From positions 1 through 21,625 of the forward strand of contig JBGOUJ010000049.1 in assembly GCA_041477005.1 (NCBI GenBank): a DNA stretch of 21,625 nucleotides, written 5' to 3'. The position numbers and the translations under genes are program-made. The notes under the pieces were generated by a model, which saw nothing but the letters and a program-made list of their open reading frames with translations, was not told the origin of the DNA and did not search any database. Source of the DNA: JBGOUJ01 sp041477005. Lineage in GTDB: Bacteria > Acidobacteriota > Terriglobia > Bryobacterales > JACQDG01. Positions within the stretch are counted from its first letter, which is position 1; every line of letters begins with the position of its first letter. Positions 5,882-14,994 of the stretch are shown in pieces.

Positions 5882-7612
5882 ATGTTAATGACCGGCGCAA
5901 GACTGGTTCTAGAAGTCCTTGCTAAAGAGGGCTGCGAAGTGGTGTTCGGCTATCCGGGCGGGGCCAATATGCCGATCTACGACGCCCTCTACGATCACCC
6001 CATCCGCCACATCCTGATGCGGCACGAAGAGAACGCCTGCTTTGCCGCCGAAGGCTACGCGCGCTCGACGGGCAGAGTCGGCGTGTGCTTCGCGACCTCC
6101 GGCCCCGGCGCTACCAACCTGGTCACCGGCCTGGTCGACTCGATGATGGATTCGATCCCCGTGGTGGCCATCACCGGCCAGGTGCCCAAGCACCTGATCG
6201 GCCGCGACGCCTTTCAGGAAGCCGACGTCTTCGGCATCACCCGCTCCTGCACCAAACACAACTACCTGGTCAAGGACATCGGCGAGCTGGTCCGCACCAT
6301 CCATGAGGCTTTCTACATCGCTTCCACCGGCCGCCCCGGCCCGGTCCTGGTCGACATCACCAAGGACGTGCAGAACGCCAAGGCGGTCTACCATGCCCCG
6401 GGCCCGATCCACCTGCGGGGCTACAAGCCGAGCGTCGAAGGCCACACCGGGCAGATCAAGCGCGCCGCCAAGATGATCTGGGAGGCCGAGCGGCCCTACG
6501 TCTACGCCGGCGGCGGCATCGTAAACTCGGGCGCCTCGGCCGAGCTCGACGAGCTGGCCTGCCTGCTCGAAGCCCCGGTGGCCGAAACCCTGATGGGCCT
6601 CGGCTCCTTGCCGAGCGAGCATCCCTACTGCATCAACATGCTCGGCATGCACGGCAGCTACGCCGCCAACATGGGCATCAGCAATGCTGACCTGCTGATC
6701 GCCCTGGGCGTCCGCTTCGACGACCGCGTGACCGGCCGCCTGGATGCTTTCGCCCGCCACGCCAAGGTACTGCACGTGGATATCGACCCGGCCGAGATCG
6801 GCAAGAACCGCCACCCGGACCTGCCCATCGTCGGCGACCTCAAGCAGGTGCTCACCAAGCTGAACCAGATGCTGGCCGAGACCAAGGACTCGGACGGCCG
6901 CGCCAAGGCCGAGTCGCGCCGCCGCTGGATGGAGCAGATCCACGAGTGGCAGCGCCAGCACCCCTTTTCGAGCGCCTATTCCGACACCGAGATCAAGCCG
7001 CAGTTCCTGGTGCGCGAGATCGACCGCATCTCCGGTGGCCAAGCCGTCGTCTGCTCCGACGTCGGCCAGCACCAGATGTGGGCGGCGCAATACGTGCGCT
7101 TCAACCGTCCCCGGCTGTGGATCAACTCGGGCGGCCTGGGGGCCATGGGCTTCGGCCTGCCCGCCGCGATCGGCGCCCAAATGGGCAACCCCGACAAGCT
7201 CGTCATAGCCCTGGTCGGCGACGGCGGCTTCCAGATGAGCATCCCCGAGCTCTCGACCATCGCGAGCTACGGCCTGCCCATCAAGATCGTCATCATGAAC
7301 AACGGCTACCTGGGGATGGTCCGCCAGTGGCAGGAGCTGTTCTACAACCGCCGCTACTCCGCGGTCGAGTTGGACTGCTTCCCGGATTGCGAAAAGCTGG
7401 CCGCCGCCTTCGGCATGAAGGGCCGCACGGTCGACAAGCCCGACCGCCTGGCGGCGGCCTTGCAGGAGGCCGTCGAGGAGCCCGGCCCCTACCTGCTCAA
7501 CGTGAAGGTGACGCCGGAGGAGAGCGTCTACCCGATGGTGCCCTCCGGCGGCGCCGTCAACGAGATGGTCCTCGGCGAGCCCCAGCCGGTAGACTTGAAA
7601 AGCGGATCGTAG
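5882..7612 (+). CDS. ilvB: Acetolactate synthase large (catalytic) subunit
   Basis: This 576-aa ThDP-dependent enzyme joins two pyruvates to 2-acetolactate (valine/leucine) or pyruvate and 2-oxobutyrate to 2-aceto-2-hydroxybutyrate (isoleucine). The N-terminal ThDP domain has the catalytic Glu E49 in RHEENA and conserved FQEAD (111-115). The central FAD-binding-type domain follows. The C-terminal domain carries GDGGFQM through IMNN, the Mg-ThDP motif, and VRQWQELFY, where herbicide-site residues lie. The start ATG at 5882 has GGAG 7 nt upstream; ATG 5888 is a close alternative. The frame is open back to 5702, but that part is the attenuator and repeat. The last residues SGS and the stop codon lie inside the downstream repeat. 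The regulatory subunit IlvN follows. Confidence 0.97.
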   Translation: MLMTGARLVLEVLAKEGCEVVFGYPGGANMPIYDALYDHPIRHILMRHEENACFAAEGYARSTGRVGVCFATSGPGATNLVTGLVDSMMDSIPVVAITGQVPKHLIGRDAFQEADVFGITRSCTKHNYLVKDIGELVRTIHEAFYIASTGRPGPVLVDITKDVQNAKAVYHAPGPIHLRGYKPSVEGHTGQIKRAAKMIWEAERPYVYAGGGIVNSGASAELDELACLLEAPVAETLMGLGSLPSEHPYCINMLGMHGSYAANMGISNADLLIALGVRFDDRVTGRLDAFARHAKVLHVDIDPAEIGKNRHPDLPIVGDLKQVLTKLNQMLAETKDSDGRAKAESRRRWMEQIHEWQRQHPFSSAYSDTEIKPQFLVREIDRISGGQAVVCSDVGQHQMWAAQYVRFNRPRLWINSGGLGAMGFGLPAAIGAQMGNPDKLVIALVGDGGFQMSIPELSTIASYGLPIKIVIMNNGYLGMVRQWQELFYNRRYSAVELDCFPDCEKLAAAFGMKGRTVDKPDRLAAALQEAVEEPGPYLLNVKVTPEESVYPMVPSGGAVNEMVLGEPQPVDLKSGS

Positions 7613-7664
7613 ATCGTGGAACGTGGATCGTAGGGAACCCTCGGCAGGGGGGGCCACGATCCGC
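7602..7664. repeat. GATCGTGG-family hairpin repeat between ilvB and ilvN
   Basis: The ends GCGGATCGT (7602-7610) and ACGATCCGC (7656-7664) are perfect 9-bp inverted repeats. The interior contains GATCGTGGAACGTGGATCGTAGGG, interrupted here as two words: GATCGTGGAACGTGG and ATCGTAGGG, close to the 5809-5863 element. The ilvB stop codon TAG (7610-7612) is part of the left arm, and the right arm ends 6 nt before the ilvN ATG. It therefore fills the whole intergenic space. Confidence 0.8.
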
Positions 7665-7670
7665 AAAGCT

Positions 7671-8189
7671 ATGCTGCAACTGATTTCATTATTGGTGGAA
7701 AACAAGCCCGGCGCCCTGATGCGCGTCACCGGCGTGCTGAGCGCCCGGGGCTACAACATCGAGAGCTTGACCGTCGCCCGGACGCTCGACCCGGAGCTGT
7801 CGCGCATGACCATCGTGGCGGAGGTCGAAAGCGCCATCCGGCCGCTGGTGATCAAGCAGATCCAGCGGCTCATCAACGTTGTCCAGGCCTTCGACCTGAG
7901 CGACTCGCAGGCGGTCTGCCGCGAGATGATGCTGGCCAAGGTGCAGGTGACCGACGAGATGAAGGCGACGTTTCTGAAGGAGGTCGAGATCTTCCGCGCC
8001 CGCGTGGTCGATGCCTCGCCGGGCGTCTATATTCTCGAAGCCTCCGGCGCCTCCGAGAAGCTCGACGCCTTCATCGAGATGCTGCGCACCTATGGTGACA
8101 TCGAGCTGATCCGCTCCGGCGCCATGGCCCTGCCGCGCTCGACGAAAGAGAACCGCCAGGCGAAAGCGTTAAAGAAAGTGACGGCATGA
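7671..8189 (+). CDS. ilvN: Acetolactate synthase small (regulatory) subunit
   Basis: This 172-aa ACT-domain protein binds the large subunit, stimulates it and confers feedback inhibition by valine. The ACT domain is at about residues 2-75, with ISLLVENKPGALMRVTGV and GYNIESLTVA as typical sequence. The C-terminal ALS small-subunit domain is at about 80-160 (ASPGVYILEASG, GDIELIRSGAMAL). Length and order are those of the IlvH/IlvN family. ATG 7671 is chosen because the conserved start LQLISLLVENKPG follows it. No Shine-Dalgarno is visible before it, since the repeat ends 6 nt upstream; the frame also extends back to 7623 through the repeat. Translation may depend on ribosomes arriving from ilvB. 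Confidence 0.95.
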   Translation: MLQLISLLVENKPGALMRVTGVLSARGYNIESLTVARTLDPELSRMTIVAEVESAIRPLVIKQIQRLINVVQAFDLSDSQAVCREMMLAKVQVTDEMKATFLKEVEIFRARVVDASPGVYILEASGASEKLDAFIEMLRTYGDIELIRSGAMALPRSTKENRQAKALKKVTA

Positions 8190-8194
8190 CTTTC

Positions 8195-8298
8195 ATTCAC
8201 CACAGCGAACACAGAGCGCACCGCGAAAAAACCGGTGGCCCCACCCGGCCGGCCCCCGTTCGGTTTCCTCGGCGCCCTCTGTGTCCTCTGTGGTGAAT
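8195..8298. repeat. CACAGAGG-type inverted repeat between ilvN and ilvC
   Basis: Perfect 11-bp ends ATTCACCACAG (8195-8205) and CTGTGGTGAAT (8288-8298) flank a second paired segment, ACACAGAG 8210-8217 with CTCTGTGT 8277-8284. The GC-rich centre is about 60 bp. From general knowledge, words like CCTCTGTGTCCTCTGTGGTG recur as intergenic repeats in many environmental bacterial genomes. The element starts 5 bp after the ilvN stop and ends 9 bp before the ilvC ribosome-binding site. Confidence 0.8.
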
Positions 8299-8316
8299 CA
8301 AGCCTTTGGAGACAAC

Positions 8317-9357
8317 ATGGCAAAAAGCTACTACGAAAAGGACGGCAATCTCAGTTACCTCGCAGGCCGCACGGTGGCCATCATCGGCTACGGCAGCCAG
8401 GGCCACGCCCACGCGCTGAACCTCCGCGACAGCGGGATCGACGTGGTGGTCGGCCTCTACAAAGGCAGTCCCTCCTGGTCCAAGGCCGAGACCGCCGGGC
8501 TGAAGGTCCTGACCGTAGACCAGGCTGCGGCCGCCGCCAACGTCATCATGATCCTGGTCTCGGACCATATCCAGGCCGGCCTCTATGAAAAGGAGATTGC
8601 GCCGCACCTCACCCCCGGCAAGACCCTGATGTTCGCCCACGGCTTCAACATCCACTTCCAGCAGATCGTCCCGCCGGCGGGAGTCGATGTTTCCATGGTT
8701 GCCCCGAAGGCCCCCGGCCATCGCGTCCGCGAGCTGTTCACCGAGAACGTCGGCGTTCCGGCCCTGGTGGCCATCCATCAGGACGCGTCGGGCGAAGCCC
8801 GCCAGCGCGCCCTGGCCTACGCCCTCGCCCTCGGCTGCCTGAAGGCCGGCGTCATCGAAACCACTTTCAAAGAGGAGACCGAAAGCGACCTGTTCGGCGA
8901 GCAGTGTGTGCTGTGCGGCGGGGTCTCCGAGCTGGTCCGCGCCTGCTTCGAGACCCTGGTCGCCGCCGGCTACCAGCCCGAGATCGCCTACTTCGAGTGT
9001 CTCCACGAGCTGAAGCTGATCGTGGACCTGATTTACGAGGGCGGCCTCTCCTACATGCGCTATTCGGTCAGCGACACGGCCGAGTTCGGCGATTACACGC
9101 GCGGCCCGCGAATCGTGAGCCCGGCCGTGCGCGAAGAGATGAAGAAAATTCTGAGCGAGATCCAGTCCGGCGCTTTTGCCAAGGAGTGGATCGACGAAAA
9201 CAAGGCCGGCCGCAAGAAGTTCCTGGCCATGCGCGAAGCCGCCCGCAACCAGCCGATCGAGCAGGTCGGCGCCCGGCTACGCGAGATGATGACGTTCCTT
9301 AAGAGGAAAAAGGAAGCCGGCGTCCCGCAAGACCAGCCGGTGGCCGCCGGCCGCTAA
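8317..9357 (+). CDS. ilvC: Ketol-acid reductoisomerase (class I, NADPH type)
   Basis: This 346-aa enzyme isomerises and reduces 2-acetolactate or 2-aceto-2-hydroxybutyrate to the dihydroxy acids, the second shared step of Val and Ile synthesis. The Rossmann domain has GYGSQGHAHALNL (24-36), and the cofactor phosphate loop lies at GLYKGSPSWSKAE (46-58). H108 is in AHGF. Metal and substrate residues of the knotted domain are D191 and E195 (DLFGEQ), E227, E231 and S252. Length fits class I. The start ATG at 8317 has GGAG 5 nt upstream. The frame is open to a GTG at 8281, but that lies in the repeat and lacks a ribosome-binding site. The C-terminal tail after 325 is variable. Confidence 0.97.
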   Translation: MAKSYYEKDGNLSYLAGRTVAIIGYGSQGHAHALNLRDSGIDVVVGLYKGSPSWSKAETAGLKVLTVDQAAAAANVIMILVSDHIQAGLYEKEIAPHLTPGKTLMFAHGFNIHFQQIVPPAGVDVSMVAPKAPGHRVRELFTENVGVPALVAIHQDASGEARQRALAYALALGCLKAGVIETTFKEETESDLFGEQCVLCGGVSELVRACFETLVAAGYQPEIAYFECLHELKLIVDLIYEGGLSYMRYSVSDTAEFGDYTRGPRIVSPAVREEMKKILSEIQSGAFAKEWIDENKAGRKKFLAMREAARNQPIEQVGARLREMMTFLKRKKEAGVPQDQPVAAGR

Positions 9358-9365
9358 AAGAATGA

Positions 9366-9440
9366 AACCACAGATGAACACAGATAAACACAGATCAAGA
9401 CCCGATCCGAATCTGTGTTCATCTGTGTTCATCTGTGGTT
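9366..9440. repeat. ACACAGATGA-type long inverted repeat between ilvC and cimA
   Basis: The left arm 9366-9395 and right arm 9411-9440 are complementary over 30 nt with one mismatch, leaving a 15-nt loop. Each arm is itself a 10-bp repeat of the ATCTGTGTTC/GAACACAGAT type. From general knowledge this word family is scattered through many unrelated bacterial genomes. It lies 8 bp after the ilvC stop and 18 bp before cimA, and would form a very stable RNA hairpin in the operon messenger. Confidence 0.9.
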
Positions 9441-9458
9441 GTTTTTCCGTGAGGCTTT

Positions 9459-11069
<1,611 letters not shown>

Positions 11070-11558
11070 TTGCGGGCACGCGCCCACCGGCTGCTGCTGC
11101 TGGCCCTCTTCGCGCTCTGGGTCGCCTTCGCCTGGACGCCGCTCTCCCAGCAATTCTCCGCCTCTGAGCAATGGCAGGAACGGTTGGCCGACCGCTCCCT
11201 CTCCGAGCGCGCGGGCCTGATCGACTATCCCGCCTACATCGTGGCCGAGCAGGTGAAGCAGGTAACTCCGCCCGACGCCTGCATCCTGTTTCTGAGTTAC
11301 ACCGGCCCCGAGCACGTCAACTACTACAAGACTCGCTTTGACTATTACCTATATCCGCGCCGCGTGCGGATCTACGCCAACACCGGCGCCGAGGCTGAGA
11401 ACTGCCCCTACCTGGCCGTCTTCCGCGACTCGCCGCGGAACCTGGCCGTCGAGGCTTTCGGCGGCGTCTGGAACGAAGACCAGTTGCGCCAGCGCCTGGC
11501 GCATCTCAAGAAGATCCACTCCGACCCTCACGTCGAGATCTACCGCCAGCGCCCATGA
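11070..11558 (+). CDS. Hypothetical membrane-anchored protein, partner of the downstream GT-C-like protein
   Basis: This 162-aa protein is not one I recognise. Residues 6-24 (hydrophobic, after MRARAHR) form one N-terminal signal anchor. The rest is soluble and should face the periplasm; it contains PPDACILFLSY, YYKTRFDYYLYPRRV and a mixed alpha/beta pattern with a charged helix near the end (EDQLRQRLAHLKKIH). Two cysteines, in DAC and ENC, could form a disulfide. The start is TTG at 11070, immediately after the cimA stop, with a G-rich tract (11059-11064) as possible Shine-Dalgarno. Its stop overlaps the next gene's ATG, so the two proteins probably work together. Its function may be an accessory domain for a glycosyltransferase; this is inferred from context only. 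Confidence 0.7.
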   Translation: MRARAHRLLLLALFALWVAFAWTPLSQQFSASEQWQERLADRSLSERAGLIDYPAYIVAEQVKQVTPPDACILFLSYTGPEHVNYYKTRFDYYLYPRRVRIYANTGAEAENCPYLAVFRDSPRNLAVEAFGGVWNEDQLRQRLAHLKKIHSDPHVEIYRQRP

Positions 11559-12940
11559 TCGCCCTCGCCTTTGTGTTCACCTGCCTGGCCGGCTGGCTCG
11601 TGCTGCGGCCGTGGCTTCGCGCCGGGCCGGTGGTTTCGTTCTGCCTCGGCTTTACCGCCGGCGCCGCCGCACTGTCGCTGCAGTTGCTGCTCTATAATTT
11701 GGCCCATATCCCCTGGACCCGCCCGGCGGTCCTGGGACCGTGGTTTGCGCTGTTCGCAGCGTTCCTCTACCGCCGTCGCAGCGCCCTTCGTCCCGCGATG
11801 CCGAAATGGCAATGGCCCGGCTGGATCGAGTGGCCGGCCCTGATCTTCGCCTTCGTCGTCCTTGCCGTGTGGGTCCCCTACGAGCGGCTGATGCCCCTGA
11901 ACGAGTGGGATGCCGTCATGCTCTGGATGTTCAAGGGCAAAGCCTTCTATATGGACGGCGGCGTGGCCCCCTACCTCCGCCGCGCCCACGAGTTCCTGGG
12001 CAACCCGGCTTACCCCTTGCTTGTACCCCTCTACGCGACATTCCTGTACCTCTGGACCGGCGAAGCCGCCGACCAGGCCGCCAAGTTCCTTTCCCCCTGC
12101 TTCTTCGCCTCGCTGGTCGCCGGCTTTTACTACCTGGTCCGCCGCTACGGGTCCCGTCCCGTGGCGGTCGTCTTCACCGCCATGCTGGTGGGCCTCTACG
12201 AGGTCGATTTCGTCGCCTTCCACTACGCCGGCTACGCCGACACGGCGGTAGCCGCCGCCATCCTGCTCGGCGCCGGCTTCCTCTACGCCTGGTACCGCGA
12301 CGGCGAATACAGCGACTTCGCCCTGGCCGTCCTGTTCGCCTCAACCGGCGCCTGGACCAAAAATGAGGGTCAGTTCTTCCTCGGCGGCCTCGGCTTGTTG
12401 GCCGCCGGACGCCTCCTATGGAAGCGCCTCTGGAACTGGCGCTACTGGCTGACCCTGGTTGTGCTTCCCCCGCTAGCCGTAGCGCCCTGGGACCTGGCCC
12501 GCCGCCTCTACGGCGTCAAGCGCCCCGGCCAGCTTTCCGGCGAGATTGTCAAGACCAATATCACCAGCTACTGGCCCACCGTCAGCGCGATGATCCAGCA
12601 CGCGTTCGCCCCTTCCCTGTTCAACCTGTCGTTCGCCTTCTGCCTGCTGGCGGTGTTGCTCCACCGCCGGGTCGGCTGGGGCGCCCTCGAAGCCCGCCGT
12701 TTCCTGCTACTGCCCCTCCTGGTCCTCTGGCAGCTCTGCGGCATAACCCTGGTCTACGTCACCGGCCCCGTCAGCCTCCAATGGATGATCGGCTCCTCGC
12801 TGGACCGAGTCCTCTCCCAGATCGCCCCGCTGGCGCTGCTGGCGCCCGCGCTCGCTTTCGCCGCCTACTACAGGGCGGCCGAGGAGCGCCGAGCCGCTCC
12901 ACCGCCGCCAGCTCCCGCTAAGAAACGCCGGAAGGGATAG
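11555..12940 (+). CDS. Predicted GT-C-fold polytopic membrane glycosyltransferase
   Basis: This 461-aa protein has roughly ten to twelve hydrophobic helices. After the third, an EWDA motif (E117, D119) lies in what should be the first large outer loop. That is where GT-C (PMT/ArnT/GT39-like) enzymes carry their acidic catalytic residue. Other marks are NPAYPLLVPLY (150-160), GYADTA (226-231), TKNEGQFF (268-275) and SSLDRVLSQIAP (414-425). The C-terminus is a Pro/Ala/Lys tail, basic and cytoplasmic. The likely role is sugar transfer from a polyprenyl-phosphate donor at the periplasmic face, but donor and acceptor are unknown and family assignment is by pattern only. ATGA overlap with the preceding gene shows coupling. 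Confidence 0.6.
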   Translation: MIALAFVFTCLAGWLVLRPWLRAGPVVSFCLGFTAGAAALSLQLLLYNLAHIPWTRPAVLGPWFALFAAFLYRRRSALRPAMPKWQWPGWIEWPALIFAFVVLAVWVPYERLMPLNEWDAVMLWMFKGKAFYMDGGVAPYLRRAHEFLGNPAYPLLVPLYATFLYLWTGEAADQAAKFLSPCFFASLVAGFYYLVRRYGSRPVAVVFTAMLVGLYEVDFVAFHYAGYADTAVAAAILLGAGFLYAWYRDGEYSDFALAVLFASTGAWTKNEGQFFLGGLGLLAAGRLLWKRLWNWRYWLTLVVLPPLAVAPWDLARRLYGVKRPGQLSGEIVKTNITSYWPTVSAMIQHAFAPSLFNLSFAFCLLAVLLHRRVGWGALEARRFLLLPLLVLWQLCGITLVYVTGPVSLQWMIGSSLDRVLSQIAPLALLAPALAFAAYYRAAEERRAAPPPPAPAKKRRKG

Positions 12941-12997
12941 GTACGCAGCCTTACCAAAATCGCCCCCTTTTGTGGCCCCTTGGAAGACAATGAAACG

Positions 12998-14896
12998 ATG
13001 TCACTAATCGACTGGATCCTCGGCAAACCCCTCGCCACCAGCGAAGAACGGGGAGAACAGATCGGCCCGGCCGCGGGCATCCCGATCTTCGGCCTCGATG
13101 CTCTCAGCTCCGCCGCCTACGGACCCGAGGCCGCGCTGACGCTGCTGATCCCGCTTGGAGTCCTGGGCGCCGCCTACCTCGTTCCCATCACCGCCAGCAT
13201 TATCATCCTGCTGGCAATCGTCTATTTCTCCTACCGGCAGACGATCCAGGCCTACCCGACCGGCGGCGGATCCTACACCGTCGTCCGCCAGAACCTCGGC
13301 GCGTTTCCGGCGCTGCTCGCGGCGGCGGCCTTGCTGACCGACTATGTCCTCACCGCCGCGGTCGGCATCTCGGCGGGCGTGGGCGCCCTCAACTCGGCCG
13401 TTCCCAGCCTGCAGCCGCACACCCTGGCGCTCTGCCTCGTGATCCTGATCGTGGTCACCATCATCAACCTGCGCGGCGTGCGCGACTCCGGCCTCGTCTT
13501 CATGGCGCCGACCTATCTATTCATCGGATGCATGCTCGCGGTGCTCGTCATTGGTCTGCTCCGGACGCTGTTCAGCGGCGGTCATCCCGTGGCAGTAATG
13601 GCGCCCCCGAGGCTGCCGCCCGCCACCGAGGCCGTCACCCTCTGGCTCCTGCTCAAGGCCTTCTCGAGCGGCTGCACCGCCATGACCGGCGTCGAAGCCG
13701 TCAGCAACGGCGTAAAGGCCTTCCGCGAGCCCGTGGTCGAAACCGCCCGCCGCACGCTGACCATCATCATCGCCATCCTGATCGTGCTGCTGGCCGGCAT
13801 CGCCTACCTGGTCCGCGCCTACAACATCGGCGCGACCGACCCCGGCCGGCCGGGCTACGAGAGCGTCCTCTCGCAACTGGTCGCCGCCGTAGCGGGCAAG
13901 GGCGGCTTCTATTACGTCACCATGGCGTCGATCCTTCTCGTCCTCTCGTTTTCCGCCAACACCGCTTTTGCCGACTTCCCCCGCCTTTGCCGGGCCATCG
14001 CCTCCGACGCCTACCTGCCGACATCCTTCGCCGTGCGCGGGCGGCGGCTCGTGTTCACCTCCGGCATCATCGTGCTGGCCGCGCTTTCCGCCGTGCTGCT
14101 GATCCTGTTCGGCGGCGTTACCGACCGCCTGATCCCCCTCTACGCGGTGGGCGCCTTCCTGGCGTTCACGATGTCGCAAACGGGCATGGTCGCGCATTGG
14201 AGGAAGCAGCGGAGCCCGGGCGCGACCCGCAGCATGTTAGTGAACGGTCTGGGCGCTTTCGTCACCGCCATCACGGTCCTCGTGGTTCTGGTGGCGAAGT
14301 TCGCGGAGGGCGCCTGGGTCACGGTGCTGCTCATCCCTGGAATGCTTGTGCTTATGAGGGCTATTCGCCGCCATTACCACCAGGTAGCACTCGAAATCGC
14401 CAGCCCTTCCCCGCTCGCGGTGAACGATCTTCGCCCGCCCCTCGTGGTCGTCCCCATTGAAATGTGGAGCCAAGTCTCGAAGAAAGGCCTGCGCCTCGCG
14501 TTCACCCTTTCGCCCGACATCCTCGCCCTGCACGTCACCGCCGAGGAAGAGACAGACTGGCTGAAAGACCAATGGGGAAAGCTCGTAGAAGGCCCGGCGC
14601 GCCGCGCGGGCCTGCGCCCGCCCGAGCTTGTTGTGCTCCCGTCGCCCTATCGCTTCCGGGTGACTCCCATCGTCAACTACATCCACGAGCTGGAAGCGAA
14701 GACTCCGGACCGCCAGATCGCGGTCCTCATCCCCGAGCTCATCGCGCGGCGCTGGTATCAATATTTCCTGCACCGCCAGCGGGGCGAGCTTCTTGCGGCG
14801 CGCCTGCTCCTCGCGGGCAGCCAGCGGATTGTGATTGTCAACGTACCCTGGTGTCTTGGCGTTGAGACCTCGAGCCGCGGCTCCCGGGAGGGCTGA
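12998..14896 (+). CDS. APC-superfamily permease, KimA-like (probable potassium uptake)
   Basis: This 632-aa protein has about 12 transmembrane segments in residues 28-455 and a cytoplasmic C-terminal domain of about 170 residues. The first membrane helix has FGLDALSSAAYGPEA (31-45), the unwound-helix region of KimA/YdaO-type transporters. YPTGGGSYTVVR (86-97) and GVEAVSNGVKAFREP (231-245) are typical APC motifs. The soluble tail, with a PPLVVVPIEMWS strand and alternating sheet/helix pattern, resembles the KimA C-terminal domain, which binds c-di-AMP in Bacillus. Here the ligand is unproven, and an amino acid substrate cannot be excluded. The start ATG 12998 has GGAAGA about 10 nt upstream; an in-frame TTG at 12980 lacks one. 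It stands between the GT pair and the qhp operon. Confidence 0.75.
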   Translation: MSLIDWILGKPLATSEERGEQIGPAAGIPIFGLDALSSAAYGPEAALTLLIPLGVLGAAYLVPITASIIILLAIVYFSYRQTIQAYPTGGGSYTVVRQNLGAFPALLAAAALLTDYVLTAAVGISAGVGALNSAVPSLQPHTLALCLVILIVVTIINLRGVRDSGLVFMAPTYLFIGCMLAVLVIGLLRTLFSGGHPVAVMAPPRLPPATEAVTLWLLLKAFSSGCTAMTGVEAVSNGVKAFREPVVETARRTLTIIIAILIVLLAGIAYLVRAYNIGATDPGRPGYESVLSQLVAAVAGKGGFYYVTMASILLVLSFSANTAFADFPRLCRAIASDAYLPTSFAVRGRRLVFTSGIIVLAALSAVLLILFGGVTDRLIPLYAVGAFLAFTMSQTGMVAHWRKQRSPGATRSMLVNGLGAFVTAITVLVVLVAKFAEGAWVTVLLIPGMLVLMRAIRRHYHQVALEIASPSPLAVNDLRPPLVVVPIEMWSQVSKKGLRLAFTLSPDILALHVTAEEETDWLKDQWGKLVEGPARRAGLRPPELVVLPSPYRFRVTPIVNYIHELEAKTPDRQIAVLIPELIARRWYQYFLHRQRGELLAARLLLAGSQRIVIVNVPWCLGVETSSRGSREG

Positions 14897-14921
14897 GCCG
14901 GCGGAGCGCCGACGGTACACA

Positions 14922-14939
14922 CCGATTCTGCCGATTCTG
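14922..14939 (+). repeat. 9-bp tandem direct repeat upstream of the qhp promoter
   Basis: CCGATTCTG occurs twice head to tail (14922-14930, 14931-14939), ending 25 bp before the candidate -10 box. Direct repeats just upstream of a weak -35 region are a usual layout for an activator site. In Paracoccus the qhp operon is driven by the AraC-type regulator QhpR. No such gene is within the window, so the link is inference. Confidence 0.4.
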
Positions 14940-14961
14940 AGCGAGCATTCCCCTTCCGGTG

Positions 14962-14970
14962 TGCTACAAT
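14962..14970 (+). promoter_or_regulatory. Candidate extended -10 promoter of the qhp operon
   Basis: TG, one base, then TACAAT (five of six consensus) at 14962-14970 forms an extended -10 element, with no good -35 box at 16-18 bp. A weak -35 with an extended -10 fits an activated promoter. Transcription would start near 14977, about 18 nt before the GTG chosen for qhpA. Confidence 0.5.
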
Positions 14971-14994
14971 TGCTCCGTTTTCCAGGTATTTCCC

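Noticed and set aside
5909..7729. A 606-codon open frame on the minus strand opposite ilvB
   Set aside because: It is the antisense of a certain ilvB gene. Its composition (His/Asp/Ala/Gly rich, no domain pattern) is what a high-GC third-position bias creates on the opposite strand.
8281..8316. Earlier GTG start for ilvC
   Set aside because: These codons lie in the right arm of the repeat and lack a ribosome-binding site; the ATG at 8317 has GGAG 5 nt upstream and fits the family.
14899..14911. Terminator after the permease gene
   Set aside because: There is a CGGCG/CGCCG hairpin with a 3-nt loop, but the stem is only 5 bp and no T tract follows.
14959..14994. Earlier GTG start for qhpA
   Set aside because: It overlaps the candidate -10 box and would put MCYNCSVFQVFP before a normal signal peptide.
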